From Promethearchaeota archaeon (GTDB taxonomy: Archaea; Asgardarchaeota; Lokiarchaeia; Sigynarchaeales; MK-D1), in contig JAEOTN010000196.1 in NCBI GenBank assembly GCA_016839865.1, positions 1 to 18,266 of the forward strand: 18,266 nucleotides of DNA, in the 5' to 3' direction. Shown here piece by piece: positions 1 to 7,142 of this stretch. The first letter of the stretch is position 1, and the number at the start of each line of letters is the position of its first letter. The notes below the pieces were generated by a model. It was not told the DNA's origin and made no database searches. It saw only the letters and a list, made by a program, of their open reading frames with translations. The position numbers and the translations under genes are program-made.

Positions 1-1
1 C

Positions 2-1543
2 TTTTTTGAAATTGAAGTGGTAGTAAATGATATATTAACTCATCCTGATGTAGATCCCTCTAAGATTGGAATAATGGGGCATAGTCATGGTGCGCATTTT
101 GCATATTGGTATTCACGGTTGAGGAGCGACATAATTCGCGGAGTAATTAGTGCAAATTTAGGAACGTTCCGCCAAATTCATGAGGATTTTCATGATTATT
201 ATGATTATTTTATTGATCCAGCATATAGTTGGACCTTTGCAGAATTTTACGCAAATTATAGTAATCCCATAACTGAAGACAATCCTAAGAATTTCCTAAT
301 TATTACAGACAGATATGAACCAATCAGACTACAACAAGAGATCTATGATGGCATTATCGCTTGGAATTCTAACCTAACAGAATTTAGAGGATCATTTGAC
401 AATGGAACAGCCAGAGAAATTAATACAGATTATAAGCTATTCTTTCATGGTTCAGGATTATATAACCCAAATGCAATCAAAAAACAAATCGAATGGATGA
501 ATCAAGCATTAGGTGTCAGTGAGCCAAATGTGGACATTAAACCAATAACTTTCCGTATTATTTCCGCTTTTATTGTAATTGGATTTGTTCTCGGATTGGG
601 ATTCACATTTCTTTATTATATCTTAAGATTAATGCCGGTTCAATTCAGTTGGATCAAAAATAAATTGATTACGAGGAAAAAAGAGAAAACCAAAGATGTG
701 ACAGTTGAAGTACCTCCCGCATTGTCATTAATAACATTCTCAAAATATCCAGGAGAAAAACTACGATTAGATAAAAGATCAATAAAACAATTTAATCAGT
801 ATTATGACATGTCTCAGTACTTCCGTATCATTGTGATGTCTGTTATTGTTTTTCATTTATTCCTTTATGTAATTGAAAGTATTGGGACAAATTTTGTATT
901 TTATTATACTCAAAGTACCACTAAAAATATCTTTGATGTCATTATTAATTTTAATCACAACTTGAGTGATATTCTTTTTGGATCTCCTTTGTCCTTTCAA
1001 TTGATGTATATATGGATAATTTTTATATTCTTTTTTCATCAATTGCAAATCAAAGATCCTCCAATAAAAAGACCAAAACTTACAATTTTAGATGCCCCAA
1101 ACATCCTAATATTAATCATAGAATTTTTTGTTGTATTTTGGGCGTTTGGACACTTAATGATGTACCATTGGTTAGGATTTAATTTTCTAGCTTCGAGTAT
1201 CAATGTGTTGCTTCGTTTCGCAATTATTTACTATATCAATTTTCTTGTAATCGAATTTATCGGTTTTCAATCCTCAAAACCTGATAAAATTCACCGTAGA
1301 ATCTACATCGCAGCATTTTTCCTTGGTTGCCTTTTATATCTTCCTGTCACCTTCCCTACTGTAACAGTTTTTCAGCTAGTAGATCAATATGCAGTATATT
1401 ACATTTTACCATTTATCGTCGTATCTGTTTCTGCGTTTATAATGATTATTCAGACAAAAATTGACTTTTTTACAATTACTATGATAAATTTCTTCTTTTT
1501 ACTATTCTGGAAATATAATGTCCACTATTTCATCTTCTTCTAG
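2..1543 (+). CDS. Alpha/beta hydrolase fused to an eight-segment membrane domain (5' partial)
   Basis: The reading frame is open to the left edge from base 2, so the GTG at 17 is internal and the true start lies outside the window. Numbering from that GTG, GHSHG at 21-25 is a nucleophile elbow (Ser23). Asp98 (in ITDRYEP) and His144 (in FFHGSG) are plausible triad partners, so only the second half of the hydrolase fold is present. About eight hydrophobic segments follow, near 179-203, 269-289, 325-341, 361-383, 390-415, 428-450, 457-479 and 484-507. The loop after the first segment is very basic (RKKEK at 220-224), which by the positive-inside rule puts it in the cytoplasm and the hydrolase outside the cell. 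A secreted-side peptidase/esterase or lipid-modifying role is possible, but I cannot name a substrate or family. Confidence 0.75.
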   Translation, partial: FFEIEVVVNDILTHPDVDPSKIGIMGHSHGAHFAYWYSRLRSDIIRGVISANLGTFRQIHEDFHDYYDYFIDPAYSWTFAEFYANYSNPITEDNPKNFLIITDRYEPIRLQQEIYDGIIAWNSNLTEFRGSFDNGTAREINTDYKLFFHGSGLYNPNAIKKQIEWMNQALGVSEPNVDIKPITFRIISAFIVIGFVLGLGFTFLYYILRLMPVQFSWIKNKLITRKKEKTKDVTVEVPPALSLITFSKYPGEKLRLDKRSIKQFNQYYDMSQYFRIIVMSVIVFHLFLYVIESIGTNFVFYYTQSTTKNIFDVIINFNHNLSDILFGSPLSFQLMYIWIIFIFFFHQLQIKDPPIKRPKLTILDAPNILILIIEFFVVFWAFGHLMMYHWLGFNFLASSINVLLRFAIIYYINFLVIEFIGFQSSKPDKIHRRIYIAAFFLGCLLYLPVTFPTVTVFQLVDQYAVYYILPFIVVSVSAFIMIIQTKIDFFTITMINFFFLLFWKYNVHYFIFF

Positions 1544-1563
1544 ATTATTTGAGGATTGAGACA

Positions 1564-1577
1564 AGTATTTTTAATCT
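1564..1577 (+). promoter_or_regulatory. Probable TATA box for the Ldh_2-family gene
   Basis: The T-rich box gtatttttaatc lies about 21-34 bases upstream of the ATG at 1598. There is no Shine-Dalgarno in front of that ATG. This spacing is typical of archaeal leaderless transcripts and supports the ATG at 1598 over the upstream TTG at 1556. Seen by eye only. Confidence 0.45.
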
Positions 1578-1597
1578 TCAAAATCAATTTCTCTACT

Positions 1598-2740
1598 ATG
1601 CCAGATGAAGAATACACATATATTGATTTCGATACACTAGAAAGGTTCATGAGAGATGTTTTCATGGGAATTGGCGTCCCTAAAGAGGATGCTGAAATTA
1701 TTGCAGATGTTTTGATAACTTCTGATAAAAGGGGTATAGATTCTCACGGAGTTGGGCGTTTAATGATGTATTATGCGCGAATAAAACGAGGTCAACAACT
1801 CCCTACAACAAAAATCACGGTTATCAAAGATAATCCTGGGACTGCACGATGGGACGCAGGTAATGGGATGGGGCATCCCGCAAGTAAGAAAGCGATGCAA
1901 GCTGCAATCGATAAGGCTAAAAAGAATGGAATAGGGTTAGTGGTTGTGGGGAACTCCAATCACTTCGGAATTGCAGGATATTACTCCCTTATGGCAGCAG
2001 AACAAGGATGTATAGGTATTTGTGGAACGAATGCACGACCTTCAATCGCACCTACGTGGTCTGTGGAACCGATGTTAGGTACAAATCCACTGACAATCGC
2101 TGTACCAACAGATTGGGATTTTCCTTGGTGTGCGGATCAAGCAACTTCTATCACCCAACGGGGTAAAATCGAGACATATGCACGTATTGGAAAAGAAGCA
2201 ATCCCAGGTTGGGTAATAGATGAGAATGGAAATGCTGCGACAAACGCGCCTGAAATCCTAAAACTTATGTTAGAATTCAAGGCTGCATTAACACCATTAG
2301 GAGGAATGGGTGAAGATCTTGCAGGATATAAAGGATATAACTATGCCACATTTGTAGAGATCATGTCAGCATGTTTGACCCAATCCAATTACCTTCAAGC
2401 TTGTTTAGGAATTGTAGAAGGAAAATTTGTACCATACAATCTCGGGCATTTCTTCTTTGCAATTGATGTTAACTCAATGATTGATTTGGACGAATTTAAG
2501 AAGACCACGGGAGATTTGTTACGACAACTAGCGGGTGCAAAGAAAGCACCGGGAGCTGAACATATTTATATAGCTGGTGAAAAAGAATACTTAGCATACC
2601 AAGAACGAAAAAACAAAGGTGCCCCCATTTCTAAGGCAACCCAAAAACAATTCCTGCAAATGCAGCAAGAATTAGGATTAAAACAATATGATTTCGGTTT
2701 TGAAGTAGAAGTCGATAAATCCGACACTCCTGGTTGGTAA
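1598..2740 (+). CDS. Malate/L-lactate/ureidoglycolate-type NAD(P)-dependent dehydrogenase (Ldh_2 family)
   Basis: A cytosolic 2-hydroxyacid dehydrogenase of the Ldh_2 family (malate, L-lactate, ureidoglycolate and sulfolactate dehydrogenases), which oxidises a 2-hydroxyacid to the 2-oxoacid with NAD(P). From the ATG at 1598 it is 380 residues, slightly longer than the usual 330-360. Family hallmarks are DSHGVGRL from 48 with His50, GNSNHFGIAGY from 118 with His122, GTNPLTIAVPTD, GWVIDENGNAATN, and LTPLGGMGEDLAGYKGY near the C-terminal third. The frame stays open back to a TTG at 1556, but those 14 extra residues are not family-like and the ATG has a well-placed TATA box. Substrate is not readable from sequence. 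Ureidoglycolate dehydrogenase is worth considering because carbamate kinase and a carbamoyltransferase lie nearby, though not adjacent. It starts 54 bases after the hydrolase gene. Confidence 0.88.
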   Translation: MPDEEYTYIDFDTLERFMRDVFMGIGVPKEDAEIIADVLITSDKRGIDSHGVGRLMMYYARIKRGQQLPTTKITVIKDNPGTARWDAGNGMGHPASKKAMQAAIDKAKKNGIGLVVVGNSNHFGIAGYYSLMAAEQGCIGICGTNARPSIAPTWSVEPMLGTNPLTIAVPTDWDFPWCADQATSITQRGKIETYARIGKEAIPGWVIDENGNAATNAPEILKLMLEFKAALTPLGGMGEDLAGYKGYNYATFVEIMSACLTQSNYLQACLGIVEGKFVPYNLGHFFFAIDVNSMIDLDEFKKTTGDLLRQLAGAKKAPGAEHIYIAGEKEYLAYQERKNKGAPISKATQKQFLQMQQELGLKQYDFGFEVEVDKSDTPGW

Positions 2741-2785
2741 GAAACTTAGCATATTGAAAACGTAAAAACATAAGAAGGGCTACTA

Positions 2786-2789
2786 GAGG
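2786..2789 (+). promoter_or_regulatory. Ribosome binding site deciding the GTG start at 2798
   Basis: GAGG with an 8-base spacer before GTG. It is one of the few Shine-Dalgarno-type sites in the window. Confidence 0.5.
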
Positions 2790-2797
2790 CAAGAATA

Positions 2798-3685
2798 GTG
2801 TCAAGCGATTCAGAGGATCTTTTCACAAAAACTCTATGGACAATCATCAAAAGAGAGTCAAGTTTAGTTAACACACATTACGTATTTTTCGAGGAATTAT
2901 GGGAAGCAAGTTTCAAAGAAATCAATCCAAATCCTCACACTATGCGTCGTTTCAAGGTCAGTAGAAACCAATTCAACGATTCTATCAAAGGTAAAATCGA
3001 ACTTCTCTCTAGTTTAGAAATAGCACTAATTGATGGATATTACTTGATTAAAGACATAGTTTCTACTCTTTTTAATAATTATTTCCGAAGTTCCCGACAA
3101 TTTGCCCGAGATTTTCACCGAAAGGTTCGTGATCCGATTCGGTATATGACAGCGGAAAAATTCATCGGATCTTTACTACAATTTATTTCGGGAGAACAGG
3201 ACTTAATCGATAAGAAATACATTGTTGTTGCTTTAAATAAGTCTATGATGAAATTAAAAGGGCTTAGCGATACAAAAATCATTAAAAAATTGGAATCCAA
3301 TGGATTTATCATAAGCAAGCATCAGCTTCAAATTGTAATGTATGATTTGGAAGACCATGGTGTGATTGAAAAACATCGCATTCGCAAGAAGGATGAAGAG
3401 ATTTATGGTCCCGGAACATATTTCTATAAATGGATTATGGATTTTAACCTACCGCTTGAATCCAAGAAATTATATAATAAAAAAATTGCTAAGTTGGTAG
3501 ATTGGTCAATTCAATTATGGCGTTCTCTCTATAATATACGGGAACTACACTTGGAAGTGCCGTCTGATTATCCTAATAGAGATTTCTTGGTCAAAACATT
3601 ACAAAAAGCAGCAATTCAAGGATTCAAATCAACATGGTGGGTAATTAAAAACATAAAAAAATATTATGAGATGCAATTATCTTAA
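2798..3685 (+). CDS. Hypothetical protein with a possible winged-helix segment
   Basis: I do not recognise this 295-residue protein. It is soluble-looking, basic and mainly helical, with no signal peptide or membrane segment. Residues about 155-212 run as helix, turn, helix (DTKIIKKLESNGFIISKHQL, then QIVMYDLEDHGVIEKHRIRK) and a following hairpin-like stretch, which resembles a winged-helix DNA-binding module (IVMYDLEDHGVIEK reads like a recognition helix and wing). The last 80 residues are helical and rich in aromatics. The GTG start is supported by GAGG at 2786-2789 with an 8-base spacer. A regulator is a guess only. Its stop is one base from the end of the convergent flavoprotein gene. Confidence 0.7.
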   Translation: MSSDSEDLFTKTLWTIIKRESSLVNTHYVFFEELWEASFKEINPNPHTMRRFKVSRNQFNDSIKGKIELLSSLEIALIDGYYLIKDIVSTLFNNYFRSSRQFARDFHRKVRDPIRYMTAEKFIGSLLQFISGEQDLIDKKYIVVALNKSMMKLKGLSDTKIIKKLESNGFIISKHQLQIVMYDLEDHGVIEKHRIRKKDEEIYGPGTYFYKWIMDFNLPLESKKLYNKKIAKLVDWSIQLWRSLYNIRELHLEVPSDYPNRDFLVKTLQKAAIQGFKSTWWVIKNIKKYYEMQLS

Positions 3686-3703
3686 TTTATTTTAATTTTT
3701 TTC
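3684..3703 (+). terminator. T-rich archaeal terminator inside the 3' end of the convergent gene
   Basis: Right after the stop at 3683-3685 the plus strand is almost pure A/T with a run of seven T (tttattttaattttttt). T tracts without a stem commonly end archaeal transcription. The tract lies within the last lysine-rich codons of the opposite-strand flavoprotein gene, so one stretch serves both as terminator and as coding sequence. Confidence 0.5.
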
Positions 3704-5042
3704 TTGCCACATTTGCTGCAACTAATAAAGGATCCCATACTGGAGAAAAAGCAGGTTGATACCCTAAATCTAGTCCTTGTAAATCTTCAATTTTCATGTT
3801 TGCAGTAAGAGCTGTCGCGAGAACATCAATTTTTTTTGCACCTATTTGAGAAGGTGAGGTAATTTCTCCTCCAAGCAATCTATGACTATTCACATCAAAT
3901 ACAAGAAGAACAGACATTTTTTCTCCAAATTTCCCATTTATGTTAGGATAATAATGCGCTACTTCATTTGTTTGTATCAGAACAGTTTCACATTCAAGAC
4001 CTAATACCTCACCTTGCTCTTTAGTAATACCGGTTCTTCCACAATACAAGTCGAATACCTTCCATAGAGAAGTCCCAACCACTCCTGGAAATGGATCTAC
4101 ATTCTTCCCTCCAGATGCAATCATTTTTCCTGCAATACGACCTTGTTTATTAGCTGCTGGTGCTAATGGAAGGAATATATTCTTATTCAATATATTGTGA
4201 AAACTGGTTACACAGTCCCCTGCAGCAAATACATTATCAATATTAGTTCTCAAGAATTTATCAACAACTATTGCTCCTTTTTCCATTTTGAGCGGGGAAC
4301 CCTCAAAAATTTCTGTATTTGGTTTAACTCCTATCGAGACTTGGACGAATTGGGTGTCAATAATCTCATCCTCAAGCTTAACTCTGATATGATTTTCATC
4401 AATAGTCTCGAGTTCTTTCACATATTGTTCCATAATGACCCGAATTTGATGTCTTTCGAGTTCTCCTTGAATAAACTTTTTACTCTCTGATGTAAAGATA
4501 AGGCGGGGTCCAATAATCGTTAGATCTTGCACACCTAAATCTCGATAAGCCTCTAGCATTTCTAAACCAATATATCCTGAGCCGATGATTACCCCGGATG
4601 TAAATTTCTTTGCTTTCACTATAGATTTAATCCGATCTGCATCAGGTATAGTATGTATGTAAAACAGATTTGGATGCTCAAGTTCCATCTTTTTTGCTTC
4701 TGCACCTGTTGCTATCATCAGATAATCAAAAAAATCCTCAAATTCGTTATCATTTTGGAGGTTTAGAACATTCACCTTTTTTGTTTTAAAATCTACTGAA
4801 GAAACCTTATGATGCAATTTGACAGGTATATTGCGTTTCTCCTGTAAAATTGAGGGAGTGAGAGTCATAAGTTTGTCTCTATTCTCAACAAGTTCCGACA
4901 CATAATATGGGAGTCCACAACTTCCATAAGACACAAAACCCCCCATCTCATAAATAATTAGATCCCAATCAGGATGGGCTCTTCTCACCGCACTTGCTGC
5001 AGAGAGTCCAGCGGGATTTCCACCTATCACTACAAGTTTCAT
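3687..5042 (-). CDS. CoA-disulfide reductase / NAD(P)H oxidase-like pyridine nucleotide-disulfide oxidoreductase
   Basis: A 451-residue flavoprotein of the CoA-disulfide reductase / NADH oxidase / persulfide reductase group. These single-cysteine enzymes use FAD and NAD(P)H to reduce CoA disulfide, CoA persulfide, polysulfide or O2. The N-terminal FAD site is VVIGGNPAGLSAA (4-16). The redox cysteine sits in SYGSCGLPYY (Cys42), matching the position near residue 43 in known CoA-disulfide reductases. A second dinucleotide fold is IIGSGYIGLEM, and the FAD-ribityl motif is VFAAGDC. LPLAPAANKQGRIAGKM and GTSLWKVFDLYCGRTG are typical of the C-terminal dimerisation part. Length is normal for the family and no rhodanese domain is fused at the C-terminus. 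Likely roles are thiol redox balance or sulfur respiration; the sequence cannot choose between them. It is the last gene in a minus-strand tandem set. Confidence 0.88.
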   Translation of the reverse strand: MKLVVIGGNPAGLSAASAVRRAHPDWDLIIYEMGGFVSYGSCGLPYYVSELVENRDKLMTLTPSILQEKRNIPVKLHHKVSSVDFKTKKVNVLNLQNDNEFEDFFDYLMIATGAEAKKMELEHPNLFYIHTIPDADRIKSIVKAKKFTSGVIIGSGYIGLEMLEAYRDLGVQDLTIIGPRLIFTSESKKFIQGELERHQIRVIMEQYVKELETIDENHIRVKLEDEIIDTQFVQVSIGVKPNTEIFEGSPLKMEKGAIVVDKFLRTNIDNVFAAGDCVTSFHNILNKNIFLPLAPAANKQGRIAGKMIASGGKNVDPFPGVVGTSLWKVFDLYCGRTGITKEQGEVLGLECETVLIQTNEVAHYYPNINGKFGEKMSVLLVFDVNSHRLLGGEITSPSQIGAKKIDVLATALTANMKIEDLQGLDLGYQPAFSPVWDPLLVAANVARKKLK

Positions 5043-5082
5043 ACTCTACACCATAATTTGTATGACGAAAATACGATTGGAT

Positions 5083-5099
5083 TATAGATAAATATATAG
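5083..5099 (-). promoter_or_regulatory. Candidate TATA region for the CoA-disulfide reductase-like gene
   Basis: Read on the minus strand this is a TATA-rich stretch (ctatatatttatctataat) about 40-57 bases before the ATG at 5042. No clear Shine-Dalgarno precedes the start. The gene may therefore have its own promoter in the 75-base gap rather than depend on the upstream small gene. Confidence 0.35.
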
Positions 5100-5117
5100 A
5101 GAATAATTAGAATTAAA

Positions 5118-5477
5118 TTAACTTTCTGTGGTTAAGTCCATTCTGAGAGTAGTTGTATGAGATTTTAATATAGTATAATCTACATTATGACTGTTTTTTT
5201 TGAGCAATTTCTCTGAACCATCAGTAAAGGTTATAATAAAAAAGAACTCAATCTGTAAACCTGCAGGTGCTTCATATATTGTGATTTGGTAGCTTGAGAT
5301 AGATTCAGTTTGCATATTCATTTGTAGAGATCGAAATTCTGATTCTTCTTTTGATCGATATACTAAATTGATGTGTTTAATTACATCGGGAAGAAGTGGA
5401 CGCAAGAAAAACTTGACATTGTTACTAATGGGATTATTTTGATATTGACAGTACACCGTAAGATGAAGCGGATCCAT
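5118..5477 (-). CDS. Small hypothetical protein, beta-rich (possible Ig/FnIII-like fold)
   Basis: A 119-residue protein that I cannot assign to a family. It is dominated by alternating hydrophobic/polar beta strands (INLVYR, SSYQITIYEAPAGLQIEFFFIITFTDGSEK). This pattern resembles single Ig-like or fibronectin-III-like sandwich domains that read 'strand, y-x-i-x-i, G, strand, y-I, D-G'. It has no signal peptide and no membrane segment, so it is probably cytosolic. It has one cysteine, near the N-terminus. A TATA-like box lies about 27 bases upstream of the ATG, which fits a leaderless transcript. It lies between the CBS protein and the flavoprotein on the same strand. The fold guess is weak. 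Confidence 0.6.
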   Translation of the reverse strand: MDPLHLTVYCQYQNNPISNNVKFFLRPLLPDVIKHINLVYRSKEESEFRSLQMNMQTESISSYQITIYEAPAGLQIEFFFIITFTDGSEKLLKKNSHNVDYTILKSHTTTLRMDLTTES

Positions 5478-5500
5478 TACATAAATAATAGAAAACTGGT

Positions 5501-5515
5501 AAATAAAATTTTATT
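5501..5515 (-). promoter_or_regulatory. Palindromic TATA-like element upstream of the small beta-rich protein
   Basis: AATAAAATTTTATT at 5502-5515 is a perfect 14-base palindrome centred about 31 bases before the ATG at 5477. On the minus strand attttattt is a plausible TATA box, and the same A/T tract lies just after the stop of the upstream CBS gene, where it could also end that transcript. Confidence 0.4.
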
Positions 5516-5536
5516 CAATAGTTTAATATCCAACGC

Positions 5537-6355
5537 TTAAAATTTGAACTGAGGGATCCATTTACTAATATCTATTTCGACTTTTGGTATTTGAGAATAA
5601 TTTTCTGAATCAAACCGATTTTTGTGGTGTTCACTAAAAGATTCGACAAATGCATACAACCTTCTTCGTAATTCAATATTGTTGTGCGTTGTTACAAGAA
5701 TACCTGTAATTTTCTCACGAGGTTCAAATAATACAGAAAATTTATCCTTTTGGATAATTCGCATCTTTCCATCAGCGTGAATGACTTCATTGGTTATAGT
5801 ATTGATAGAAGCCAACGCTCCACCATAAATTTCTACGAGATCATCATTAATTTCACGAGTAAGATTTTCTTTAAATTTATGTTTAGCAATTAAAATGCTG
5901 GATTCGTTATCAAGAACGAGTAACATTATCGGTTTCCCAGGTTTGAAAAATCTATTATTCCATAGAAGTATATCTCGAGTGCTAATAATCCCTGTAGGAA
6001 TCCCATTTTTACCAAGAACCAATCTCTTGTGTCCGCGTTCATTCATTAATCGAATTGCTTTATCTATAGAAATATTTTGATCAATAATTTGAACTGGAGA
6101 TTTCATAATTGTCTTTAATGGAACTGTAAAAAGATCTTGAGTATTGTTTCGTCGTTTTTGTAAAAACTCGATTACATCAGTGTGAGATATGATGAAATAA
6201 CTCTGGGTTTCTGGATTGTTAATTACTATAGCAGACACTTTATTTTTGTACATTAAATCTACCAATTCCCCGAAAACGGCAGTAGAGGGTAACATTAGCA
6301 CATAGCGGGTCATTAGATCCCTAGCTGAGGGCATAGTTACGGGATTCGAACTCAT
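5537..6355 (-). CDS. CBS-pair protein with a C-terminal longin/roadblock-like sensor domain
   Basis: Two CBS repeats occupy roughly the first half (ARDLMTRYVLMLPSTAVFGE... and LKTIMKSPVQIIDQNISIDK..., the second ending GIISTRDILLW). CBS pairs bind adenine nucleotides or SAM and act as energy sensors. The remaining 125 residues run KPIMLLVLDNESSILIAKHK..., EIYGGALASINTITNEV, KMRIIQKDKFSVLFEP, ITGILVTTHNNIELRRRLYA and FVESFSEHH. This looks like the five-strand, two-helix longin or roadblock-like layout seen in many Asgard proteins; that is pattern recognition and has not been tested by search. Three starts compete: TTG at 6382, ATG at 6355 and ATG at 6334. A TATA-like gatataagg at about 6360-6367 would suit a leaderless start at 6334, giving MPSARDLMT directly before CBS1. 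The gene is divergent from the methyltransferase. Confidence 0.78.
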   Translation of the reverse strand: MSSNPVTMPSARDLMTRYVLMLPSTAVFGELVDLMYKNKVSAIVINNPETQSYFIISHTDVIEFLQKRRNNTQDLFTVPLKTIMKSPVQIIDQNISIDKAIRLMNERGHKRLVLGKNGIPTGIISTRDILLWNNRFFKPGKPIMLLVLDNESSILIAKHKFKENLTREINDDLVEIYGGALASINTITNEVIHADGKMRIIQKDKFSVLFEPREKITGILVTTHNNIELRRRLYAFVESFSEHHKNRFDSENYSQIPKVEIDISKWIPQFKF

Positions 6356-6439
6356 GAACCTTATATCTGCTAACCCTACCAAAAACCTTTTTCATTTGTA
6401 ACTCACTAAGTACAAACATTAATAGAATAGAAGATAGAA

Positions 6440-7135
6440 ATGACCGAAGAAAAACTTAAAGAACGAATAACATACGAGAATTTATATGATAAACACATCG
6501 CTGATTTGAAGATCAAGATAATGTATAAATATCTGGTTGATTCAACAGTATTAGATGTGGGTTGTGGAGAAACAGAGACCGTATATCGTCGTGTAGGTCG
6601 TGTTCTAAAAAGATATGTAGGAATCGATAAGGACCTCGAAGAATTTCCTAAGGGGGAGAATTTTGAATATAAACAGCACACACTCGAGGATTACAAAACA
6701 GATGAGAAATATGATGTTGTTATATTATTCGGAACTATTGAAGAAGCAGAGGACGAAAATACGCATTTGCAGTTAGCACGTAACTTTCTTAAACCAAAAG
6801 GAAACATATTTATCTCTATTCCAAATCCATGGGCATTAAACCGAATTATGGGAGTTTGCAATGGCTTTATTGAAGACCCACAAACACCTGATATCCATGA
6901 TATTCGTCAGGGACATAGAAGACTTTTGACTATTGAGCAACTTGCAGCAACCTGTGAAAAAAATGGTTTACAAGTAGTAGAGTACTGGCCAGTAGGATTC
7001 AAACCGGTCCCTATGTCAGATATGAATATACTGCGAAAATACTGGACTCAATTCGATAACATGATGTTGCAAGGTAAAAAATATGATATAACCAAATTCA
7101 CAGCAGGATGGTTACTACAAGCAACTTTAAAATAA
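6440..7135 (+). CDS. Class I SAM-dependent methyltransferase
   Basis: A 231-residue class I (Rossmann) methyltransferase. Motif I is VLDVGCGE (37-44), the acidic residue that binds the SAM ribose is in YVGIDKD, motif IV is YDVVILFGTIEEAED, and the post-motif strand is LKPKGNIFISIPNP. The layout is that of the Methyltransf_11/23 families used on quinones, sugars, lipids and small metabolites. The C-terminal part (GHRRLLTIEQLAATCEKNGL, then QVVEYWPVGF) is similar to that of polysaccharide- and lipid-type methyltransferases, but no substrate can be named. It stands alone on the plus strand, divergent from the CBS gene across a short shared intergenic region and convergent with the SIS gene. The ATG follows gaagatagaa, which offers at most a weak ribosome site. 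Confidence 0.85.
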   Translation: MTEEKLKERITYENLYDKHIADLKIKIMYKYLVDSTVLDVGCGETETVYRRVGRVLKRYVGIDKDLEEFPKGENFEYKQHTLEDYKTDEKYDVVILFGTIEEAEDENTHLQLARNFLKPKGNIFISIPNPWALNRIMGVCNGFIEDPQTPDIHDIRQGHRRLLTIEQLAATCEKNGLQVVEYWPVGFKPVPMSDMNILRKYWTQFDNMMLQGKKYDITKFTAGWLLQATLK

Positions 7136-7142
7136 CCTAATT

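Noticed and set aside
1556..1597. A 14-residue N-terminal extension of the Ldh_2 protein from TTG at 1556
   Set aside because: The extension is not family-like, and the ATG at 1598 has a TATA-like box at leaderless distance.
4197..4490. A 97-codon plus-strand open frame within the CoA-disulfide reductase-like gene
   Set aside because: It is antisense to a clearly conserved flavoprotein and its translation shows no domain-like pattern.
6406..6681. A 91-codon minus-strand open frame opposite the methyltransferase start
   Set aside because: It is a shadow of the methyltransferase coding frame, with low-complexity serine/tyrosine content and no family motif.
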